A model generated the notes under the pieces. The model searched no databases and was not told the origin of the DNA. It saw only the letters and a program-made list of their open reading frames with translations. Of a DNA stretch of 20,209 nt, positions 14,720 to 20,209 are shown piece by piece. Where the stretch lies: IMG/VR virus record IMGVR_UViG_3300023174_000764, positions 1-20,209 of that record, one strand, 5' to 3'. The translations under genes and the position numbers were made by a program. The DNA comes from a virus. The stretch's first letter is position 1. Every line of letters begins with the position of its first letter.

Positions 14720-15297
14720 TACTTTTTAATAGGTTGTTTTTTTAGAGGCATTTTATTTTGTTGTGGTTTACCAGTAAATAAATCAGCTAATGCCTGTATG
14801 GTTGGCGTTGCATATTTGACTGGAGTGTTTATGACGTCTCCAACTTTGGAGATACCAGTCATTCCTTTTTCATACATAGGATTTTCTATTATCTGCTTTG
14901 CAATAGGCTTTAACAGTGGGCCATACATTTTTAACCACATTGCTCGATTTACTGCATCAGGATTGTTATTTACTATTGATTCATCATCTTCAATTTGTTT
15001 TTTTAATTCGTAATCACCGAACATATTGTATGCACTGTCAATACCAAGATTAACATATGGAGCAGCTCCACCACTTAGTTGCGCAGTTAAATAATCTTGC
15101 AGCGCATTTCCACCTATTTGCGACAAACCATATGTAACTGCTTTTTCTCTTTCTGCATCATCATCTGATGCTAATCCACGCAATGTTGCATCAACACCAC
15201 CAACATAAGGCATCACCCCCATTAGATTTGCTGCTAATGGGAGTGTTTTTCTTACCGTTTTGCCTAGAGGTGATTTACTTTTTTGCTGCATTTCCAT
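14719..15297 (-). CDS. Glycine/alanine-rich helical protein, 192 aa, partner of the giant protein
   Basis: A 192-residue protein of unknown family. Residues 18-40 (TLPLAANLMGVMPYVGG) and 56-92 (GLSQIGGNALQDYL, GGAAPYVNLGIDSAYNMFG) are Gly/Ala-rich and mildly hydrophobic, the middle is acidic (QIEDDESIVNNN), and the C-terminus is basic (KQPIKK). The gene overlaps the end of the giant gene by about 20 bases, so the two are coupled. The start is ATG at 15297 or at 15291 (two codons shorter); GAGAG lies directly before the first. Amphipathic small proteins next to a giant virion protein are sometimes ejection or internal capsid proteins. I make that only a hypothesis. The next gene is the small terminase-like gene, 21 bases away. 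Confidence 0.65.
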   Translation of the reverse strand: MEMQQKSKSPLGKTVRKTLPLAANLMGVMPYVGGVDATLRGLASDDDAEREKAVTYGLSQIGGNALQDYLTAQLSGGAAPYVNLGIDSAYNMFGDYELKKQIEDDESIVNNNPDAVNRAMWLKMYGPLLKPIAKQIIENPMYEKGMTGISKVGDVINTPVKYATPTIQALADLFTGKPQQNKMPLKKQPIKK

Positions 15298-18200
15298 CTC
15301 TCACTTGTTGCGATAGATTACTTCTAACTCGATCACCAAATACACCTGCTGCTGCCGGAACTAACATCATGCCGGGTTTTTTAAGTCTGGCTAGTAATCC
15401 CTTACCCTTTGCCTTCTGAGCCTGATCTCCAAGCGTAACGCCCTTTGTACGCGCAGGAGCTGGCATAGCAGGTGTTGCACCCGCAATCATTGATGAGGCG
15501 CCGACTTTACTTAAGTCAAACTTACTACCAGCTTCAAACCTTAAGAATGCAAGCGCTGTGTTTAAGTCATCTCTATTTGTTGAAAAACGAGGACTTCTTG
15601 TCAATTGATCAATTGTTCTACCCGATGCTAATTCTTCAGCTACAAACTTAATGTCTTTAGCTTCATTTGTAGTAACTTGATCTGGCTTACGTGCACTCGT
15701 GTTCCATCGATCAATATCTTTGTTGACTTTCTCAATCCATTCTTCTGGCTTAAGCTCACCCATAAATTGTTGTGGTACATAATTTGACCCAACGGTTTCA
15801 CCAGTTTTTACTTGAAAACCCTTGCCAGTTGGACCCTTTACTCCTGTTGGTGTACCCTTTGGAGGAGCTTCACCAGTTTGTTCTTGGCGCTCGACATTTT
15901 TAATAGCAAGGTCTGCAGTTGGATTTTGACGACCACGATTTTTAGCTGGTGGTCTAGGGATACTTCGTTCAAGTGCTACTGAAACAGCCCTTTGCAATGA
16001 AGTTACTTTAGTTATTGCCTCTTCCGGTGATTTAGAATTTGCAATGATTGACAGCAATCCTCGTTGTCGATTTGGATCTTTTAAGAAATCGCTTAATGCT
16101 TCGGCTTGCAATGCTGCTTTAACTTCACCAGAAACATCGCGCTTTTCAATAGCATCATATTTCTTTTTAAAATCTGGATTCCAAAATTGAAATTCTTTAC
16201 TGGCTGGGCCTAAACGTTCAGCCATTACATTAATAGCTTGATAGGCTACATCAAACAATGCAGGTGCTTCTATTACTTGTGAACGAGCAACACCTTGTGA
16301 ACCAGATAGCTGTCTAGGTAAAACGTTACCTTCTCGTAATCCTTTTAAAATTCCATCTATACCAGCAACTAATCCGTCCGTCTTACCTTTAGTAGATATG
16401 CCATCTCCAAGTAATTTTTTTGATTGCTCAGGAATAGCACGTAGGATTTTAATTAATGCTTGAAAATTTACATCCTTATCTGCTTTGCCATACTCAATCA
16501 TTCCTGCTACGCGATTAACACCAAGACCTTGAATTGCAGTCCGTACAGACGTCCCAAGTAAACCTTCAGTTAGTTGTTTGCGGCTATATGCAACGGACAA
16601 TCTTCCAGCGTCTTTAACATATTGATTCCATGCATCTGGATTTGCATTAATTTTTTCAATTAATCCGTCTGGTGCATATCCAGTAGGTGTTCTTCCGTCT
16701 GGGCCAATTACATATGGTGATATTCCAAATGTTTTATATCCACGAACAAAACTTAAAACAGTTTCAGGAACATCTACATTAAGCTCTGTACGCTTTGCTT
16801 CTTTTATTAATTCTCCCTGTACATCAAGAAGCGCCCTGCGTTGCTTTAATCTTTCCGGTAGGTTTTTATCACTTACAATTACAGTATCGTCAGAAACTTT
16901 CCCTCCACGCATATTTTTAAATACTGTTAGTAGTTGCGAATCTTTTGGGGCTAAACCCATAAGATCACCCCAGAATTTTGGAGTTGCTACTCCTTGATTA
17001 GAAGCAATAGCTAATAATTTTGCGTTAAAGTCATAGGGAGACTTTTTATTAGCAACTGCAAGTTCAGGATTTTCAGAAACTAAAGTTTTAAATCTGTTAT
17101 TAATCAACTCTTCTACTTTAGGAGTTTTAAGTTGGCTGATGGCATCATTAAGTAAAAATTCACCTTCAATGCCCTTTCCCTTAATTTGAATATCTCCATC
17201 TTTAGTAGTAGTAACTTGTGCGCGGGTTAATCGTGCTAAATTACGAACTAATGTTTCTTGCAGTATTCCAACTTTTCCGTAATCACGTGGGATTGGTTTA
17301 CCTGCTGCATCTACGTCTAATGGCCTATATGGACTACGAGCTAATGTCTTACTTACACTATTAGGTAGCATAAGTTTTAACTGTTCTGGCGTAGCATATG
17401 GTGAAATCTTTTTTGCAAACATTCCCCAGTCAGGTGGATTCTGAAGTAATGCTGTTGTTGCTTGCTTAACCCTAGCTTCAAATGCACGAGCAGATGCAGA
17501 ATTAGGGTTTTGATCTGTACCTGAACCAAACCAGTCAAGTTTAGTAATTTGTTCTACGGCATTTGTGACATCAAGTCTTTGAGCAGCAGAAACAGCTGGA
17601 CCAGATACAGGTTTACCACTAAGAGGATCAATAAGTGCTCCAGCTTTTCCAACCTGTGCACCTGTTTTCATTGCCTCCATTAATTTGACAGCACTTTGGT
17701 TTCCGGAACCAAGTGTCTGAGATAGCAATCCTCGTTCTGCTAATTCGGCAACATTTGCATTAAGTTGTGCCATAAATGGAGATTTAGCTTTAAATAATGC
17801 TTCAACTAAACCAAGAACAGCTTGTTGCTTTCCACCTATTGCAGTACCGGCATATTTTTTATCAAAATCCTCGCCAATTCGTTTTACTGTAATAGCTCTG
17901 GCTGCACCCATAACCTGTTCTGTAAATTGCCTAGTAACATCTTTGACTGTAACTCGACCTTCTTCAGCCCATGGCTCTAGATCTTTATTGGCAACCTTTA
18001 AATCTTTCCATTCATCATATGTATTACCTGCTTGTAACCAACCGGGCAATCCAAGTCTAGAAAGGTTAGCTAAAGTGTCTTGACCTTTTAATTTTGATGA
18101 AAGTTGCTTACCTGCACCAAATTGTCCTGCTTCTCGCAAAACACCATCAAACATATCTTGCGCCTTGGCAAGAGTTTCGTTTTTAATATTTTCTGGTACA

Positions 18201-19354
18201 CCATTAGCCGGGTCAGAAAGCAATCCATTAAGTGTAACAAGATTGCCAAATCCTTCAGCAATAGCAGTTCTATTTGCTCCAGAAGAACTTGAATAAACCC
18301 TAGCTACACCCTCAAGGTACTTATTTGCATCTGACGCAATTGTTGTGTCAAACTTAGATCCACCAAGGTCAGTTGCTGTTCTTGTTATTACATTCATGCG
18401 ATCAATAGCAGGTTTTTCTACAAATGACCGCAAAAATGAACCCGGAGCTTGATTGCCAATAGATCTTGTAATGATGCCAAGTAATGCAGGGCTAGTTTTT
18501 GGAATACTTTCAACATCTAAATTAGATTGAAATGTTTTTGCCGCACCAACAGTACCTGCATCTTCTACGCCTACTGTTGATTCCTTGTAACGAGAGATTG
18601 TTTCATCTAGTAATTTGTCGTAAGCCGCAGAAGCCTTAAGTGGGGCTTCACGGGATTGCTCAATACGTGTTTTGATGTCGTCTTGAATAACTTGAATTGG
18701 GCGACCAGTGCGCTTAGCAATGCTTTCAATTTCAGGAGTAGCTCGCTCAAGGAATGCATCCATATCCATTGAGCCTGAAAAAGATGATGTACCTCCAACC
18801 GCAGGACGTGTATTACCACCAGCTTTTCCGCTAGTGCGTACCTTTTGTATTGGCTTGTACACATTAGGAGATACTGTTTCACCAGTTGCACCTAATCCAC
18901 GAGTAACTAGTTCTTCAGTATCAATCTGCCCGATTTGACTAGCTTCTAGCTTATCGCCCTGTAACTCAGCTTTAAATTCACGAGGTCCGGGTTGTGACGG
19001 AGTAGTTGCTTTTAAGAAGTCAAATGGATCAACAACTGTAGTTGCAAATTTTGCAATACCAAGCCGTTCAAAAATAGGACGAGCAACGTTATTAACTTCG
19101 TCCTTTGATGCTCCTGAAGTAATTAAACGACGCAGAGATTCTTCGTCATCTGGATTTTTTGCCAGAATGTTAGTAATTCGCGCTTTTACTAGACGCGGTA
19201 CGCCACTTGTATCTTCAGCAGGTGGACCGGGAGCAGGAATTGCAGGTGGAGCTACAGGCTTTATTGGTGCTCCCTGACCAGCCATAGCTTGATCAACTTT
19301 TTGTTTATCAGTATCTGCTGGATTGCCTAGTAAAAGAGAACGAAAAGATGCCAT
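15275..19354 (-). CDS. Giant protein of unknown function, 1359 aa, candidate internal virion/ejection protein
   Basis: The largest gene here. GGAG six bases upstream supports the ATG at 19354. The N-terminus is Pro/Ala-rich (KPVAPPAIPAPGPPAEDTSG at 32-51) and probably disordered. The body is mostly helical and soluble, with many Lys/Asp-containing helices and no Walker, protease, transglycosylase or polymerase motif that I can see. Near the end there is a linker (PPKGTPTGVKGPTGKGFQ), then further helices, a basic stretch (KGKGLLARLKKPG) and a short hydrophobic stretch (MMLVPAAAGVFGD), which looks membrane-active. Length, helix content and the coupled 192-residue partner fit an internal or DNA-ejection protein, although those usually follow the tail genes and this one precedes the terminase. 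It could also be an unrelated enzyme. Function unknown. Confidence 0.75.
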   Translation of the reverse strand: MASFRSLLLGNPADTDKQKVDQAMAGQGAPIKPVAPPAIPAPGPPAEDTSGVPRLVKARITNILAKNPDDEESLRRLITSGASKDEVNNVARPIFERLGIAKFATTVVDPFDFLKATTPSQPGPREFKAELQGDKLEASQIGQIDTEELVTRGLGATGETVSPNVYKPIQKVRTSGKAGGNTRPAVGGTSSFSGSMDMDAFLERATPEIESIAKRTGRPIQVIQDDIKTRIEQSREAPLKASAAYDKLLDETISRYKESTVGVEDAGTVGAAKTFQSNLDVESIPKTSPALLGIITRSIGNQAPGSFLRSFVEKPAIDRMNVITRTATDLGGSKFDTTIASDANKYLEGVARVYSSSSGANRTAIAEGFGNLVTLNGLLSDPANGVPENIKNETLAKAQDMFDGVLREAGQFGAGKQLSSKLKGQDTLANLSRLGLPGWLQAGNTYDEWKDLKVANKDLEPWAEEGRVTVKDVTRQFTEQVMGAARAITVKRIGEDFDKKYAGTAIGGKQQAVLGLVEALFKAKSPFMAQLNANVAELAERGLLSQTLGSGNQSAVKLMEAMKTGAQVGKAGALIDPLSGKPVSGPAVSAAQRLDVTNAVEQITKLDWFGSGTDQNPNSASARAFEARVKQATTALLQNPPDWGMFAKKISPYATPEQLKLMLPNSVSKTLARSPYRPLDVDAAGKPIPRDYGKVGILQETLVRNLARLTRAQVTTTKDGDIQIKGKGIEGEFLLNDAISQLKTPKVEELINNRFKTLVSENPELAVANKKSPYDFNAKLLAIASNQGVATPKFWGDLMGLAPKDSQLLTVFKNMRGGKVSDDTVIVSDKNLPERLKQRRALLDVQGELIKEAKRTELNVDVPETVLSFVRGYKTFGISPYVIGPDGRTPTGYAPDGLIEKINANPDAWNQYVKDAGRLSVAYSRKQLTEGLLGTSVRTAIQGLGVNRVAGMIEYGKADKDVNFQALIKILRAIPEQSKKLLGDGISTKGKTDGLVAGIDGILKGLREGNVLPRQLSGSQGVARSQVIEAPALFDVAYQAINVMAERLGPASKEFQFWNPDFKKKYDAIEKRDVSGEVKAALQAEALSDFLKDPNRQRGLLSIIANSKSPEEAITKVTSLQRAVSVALERSIPRPPAKNRGRQNPTADLAIKNVERQEQTGEAPPKGTPTGVKGPTGKGFQVKTGETVGSNYVPQQFMGELKPEEWIEKVNKDIDRWNTSARKPDQVTTNEAKDIKFVAEELASGRTIDQLTRSPRFSTNRDDLNTALAFLRFEAGSKFDLSKVGASSMIAGATPAMPAPARTKGVTLGDQAQKAKGKGLLARLKKPGMMLVPAAAGVFGDRVRSNLSQQVRDGNAAKK

Positions 19355-19368
19355 GAGTTACTCCACTA

Positions 19369-19641
19369 CTACTTCTTTTTAATGCCAAGCATTTTACTCA
19401 TTGACGCTGGCTTTGTATTCATCATTGGTTTACGGCCAGACATAAGTTCGCGAGGAACACGATCGCCAGTCTTTAATCCAATTGCTCGTGCGCCAGTTGT
19501 TGGTTCGGATGTAGATGGTGCTGGCTTTGCCTTTGGGCCGTAACCCATCTCACCATAAGGAACCTTATCGCCGGTCTTCATGCCAAGCGCAGCAGCACCA
19601 GTTGTTGGATCAGAAAGCTTACCGCTTTTACTTTTTTGCAT
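19369..19641 (-). CDS. Small basic protein with two tandem repeats, 90 aa
   Basis: A 90-residue, Gly/Lys/Pro-rich protein. Residues 11-29 (DPTTGAAALGMKTGDKVPY) and 46-64 (EPTTGARAIGLKTGDRVPR) are clear repeats, joined by a Pro/Lys linker. It ends SMSKMLGIKKK, close to the scaffold end SRMLGIR. It is likely to be intrinsically disordered and has no membrane segment. GGAGG lies six bases before the ATG at 19641. The gene is separated by 12-14 bases from both neighbours. No function is known; repeats and a basic tail would fit a capsid-internal or DNA/capsid-binding peptide, but this is inference. Confidence 0.7.
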   Translation of the reverse strand: MQKSKSGKLSDPTTGAAALGMKTGDKVPYGEMGYGPKAKPAPSTSEPTTGARAIGLKTGDRVPRELMSGRKPMMNTKPASMSKMLGIKKK

Positions 19642-19653
19642 AACGTACCTCCA

Positions 19654-19911
19654 CTAACAATCCCAAGCCCGTAACGATTTATTAATTCTACTATTTGGAT
19701 CATTAGCAGTTTTAGCAGATGTTCTAGTTTTTTTCATGCCTTCCATTCTGGCACAAAACGACTTACGCCTAGACGCATCCTTATCTGTCTTAGGATTTGG
19801 GGCTGGAGGCTTGAGTTTAGACCCAGTAGTGCGATTAAAATGAGCACGACCGGCAGCATTTAAGCCGCCACTTGGGTTTTGGTACTTTTTAATAACTCCC
19901 ATAGTAGACAC
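19654..19911 (-). CDS. DUF6321-like small protein, 85 aa
   Basis: An 85-residue basic protein with the marks of a small phage-associated domain I recall as DUF6321: an N-terminal NPSGGLNAAGRAHFNRTTGS, then RRKSFCARMEGMKK (49-62), and an ending SAKTANDPNSRINKSLRAWDC. The Cys in KSFCARM and the C-terminal WDC/WKC are typical of that group, which is found in many uncultured and cyanophage genomes, without known function. The frame starts with GTG at 19911, preceded by TAAGG five bases away; the ATG at 19902 (82 residues) is the alternative but its AAGG is 14 bases away. It is the first gene of the leftward operon, next to the divergent regulator. Confidence 0.75.
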   Translation of the reverse strand: MSTMGVIKKYQNPSGGLNAAGRAHFNRTTGSKLKPPAPNPKTDKDASRRKSFCARMEGMKKTRTSAKTANDPNSRINKSLRAWDC

Positions 19912-19919
19912 TGTTACCT

Positions 19920-19930
19920 TACTTGAAGTA
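19920..19930. promoter_or_regulatory. TACT-N3-AGTA palindrome near the start of the leftward operon
   Basis: TACTTGAAGTA is a perfect inverted repeat with a central G. It lies eight bases before the GTG at 19911 on the minus strand and matches the TACT-N3-AGTA core of the boxes at 14707-14717 and 19965-19975. It is a candidate binding site for the neighbouring LuxR-type protein; this is inferred. Confidence 0.45.
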
Positions 19931-19962
19931 CTTGCATCATACTATAGATAAAAAGTCCATAC

Positions 19963-19975
19963 ATTACTTACAGTA
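19963..19975 (+). promoter_or_regulatory. Putative operator/promoter box upstream of the regulator gene
   Basis: ATTACTTACAGTA lies exactly nine bases before the ATG at 19985 and is identical to the box before the small terminase gene. It sits where a Shine-Dalgarno would be, and the regulator has none, so binding here, or initiation at TACAGT giving a nearly leaderless mRNA, are both possible. Confidence 0.5.
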
Positions 19976-19984
19976 CAATGTAAT

Positions 19985-20191
19985 ATGCATAAACTGACAC
20001 CAAGAGAAAAAGAGGTCATCATTGCAATTGGCAATAAGATGACCTCTAAGCAAATAGCTACTTTGCTATCATTAAGTCCACGGACAATTCACGCATACCT
20101 AGAAAACATTTACTGGAAACTAGATGTGAGTGGCCCAAAGGCTAGACTTGACGCATACAACGTAGCACTACAAAACAACCTTCTTGATTAA
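19985..20191 (+). CDS. Stand-alone LuxR/GerE-type HTH transcriptional regulator, 68 aa
   Basis: A 68-residue protein that is essentially only a GerE/LuxR-type DNA-binding domain: LTPREKEVIIAIGNKMTSKQ at 4-23, then IATLLSLSPRTIHAYLENIY (24-43) with the recognition helix around 32-44, and WKLDVSG. The LTPRE start and the SKQIA...SPRTIHAYL helix-turn-helix are family hallmarks. No receiver or ligand domain precedes it; the ATG at 19985 is the only good start, since the ATG at 19978 is followed at once by a stop. It is the only plus-strand gene and faces away from the structural operon. Family members act as dimers on inverted repeats, and such repeats flank this gene. It is likely to be a transcription switch for phage genes, perhaps autoregulated. 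Confidence 0.85.
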   Translation: MHKLTPREKEVIIAIGNKMTSKQIATLLSLSPRTIHAYLENIYWKLDVSGPKARLDAYNVALQNNLLD

Positions 20192-20209
20192 TCGGCAAAT
20201 GGATCATCA
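20188..20209 (-). CDS. Possible C-terminal end of a minus-strand gene (partial)
   Basis: Minus-strand codons from 20208 read DDPFAD and then TAA, whose bases overlap the stop of the plus-strand regulator at TTAA. Acidic 'DDPF'-like ends occur in single-stranded DNA-binding and other replication proteins, and tight stop-to-stop packing is common in phages. Only six codons are visible, so this is a suggestion. Confidence 0.3.

Larger units (their letters stand above)
19912..19984. promoter_or_regulatory. Divergent intergenic region with palindromic boxes
   Basis: This 73-base gap separates the leftward operon from the rightward regulator. It holds TACTTGAAGTA (19920-19930) near the leftward start, ACTATAGATAAAAAG (19941-19955; a TATAGT lies on the minus strand) and ATTACTTACAGTA (19963-19975) nine bases before the regulator ATG. 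A wider inverted repeat TACATT-N11-AATGTA (19960-19982) surrounds the last box. No convincing -35 hexamer was found on either strand. Divergent promoters are likely but their exact position is unknown. Confidence 0.55.

Noticed and set aside
16922-16932. Fourth TACT-N3-AGTA match
   Set aside because: It lies deep inside the coding sequence of the giant gene with no start nearby, and about one such match by chance is not surprising.
19940-19955. ACTATAG-type core resembling a T7-like RNA polymerase promoter
   Set aside because: Only the short palindromic core matches, it is not repeated before other genes, and no phage RNA polymerase gene is in the window.

Overview
The window is the late structural module of a tailed double-stranded DNA phage, most likely an uncultured short-tailed (podovirus-type) virus. 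The evidence is the gene order read on the minus strand: small terminase-like protein, large terminase, a long P22-type portal, scaffold, major capsid protein, capsid-decoration-like protein, two related head-tail adaptor-like proteins, a run of very small membrane-type proteins, and then spike, fibre and tail proteins. There is no tail tape measure, sheath or tube gene. Nothing here identifies the host. No rRNA, tRNA, CRISPR array, insertion sequence or integrase was seen.

Layout, right to left on the minus strand: 19911-19654 DUF6321-like small protein; 19641-19369 tandem-repeat small protein; 19354-15275 a giant protein of unknown function; 15297-14719 its small overlapping partner; 14697-13981 small terminase-like; 13991-12252 large terminase; 12252-12115 a 45-residue membrane-type protein; 12118-9752 portal; 9751-8870 scaffold; 8857-7787 major capsid; 7775-6924 decoration-like; 6913-6266 and 6266-5574 adaptor-like; 5561-5277 holin-like; 5275-5093, 5093-4959 and 4962-4735 small proteins; 4735-3071 beta-helix spike; 3059-2808 small linker; 2815-1715 beta-sandwich fibre; 1718-810 BppU-like fibre; 810-553 small structural protein; 553-1 a tail protein cut by the window edge. 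The genes are packed with TAATG or ATGA overlaps or gaps of 21 bases or less, so they look like one late transcription unit. No intrinsic terminator and no gene-free stretch over 300 bases was found.

The right end is different. A 68-residue stand-alone LuxR/GerE-type helix-turn-helix protein is encoded on the plus strand (19985-20191), divergent from the late operon. Its stop codon overlaps that of a possible minus-strand gene entering from beyond the window. The 73-base divergent region and the 21-base gap before the small terminase gene, the largest gap inside the operon, both carry the palindrome TACT-N3-AGTA. Upstream of the regulator and of the small terminase the identity extends to 13 bases and lies exactly 9 bases before each ATG. 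I infer that the regulator may control itself and late gene expression through this box. This is the most interesting signal in the window.

Other points of note are two small genes fitted between larger ones by 1-4 base overlaps (44 and 45 residues), a C-terminal module shared by two tail proteins, and a 1359-residue protein with no recognisable domain beside the terminase genes.
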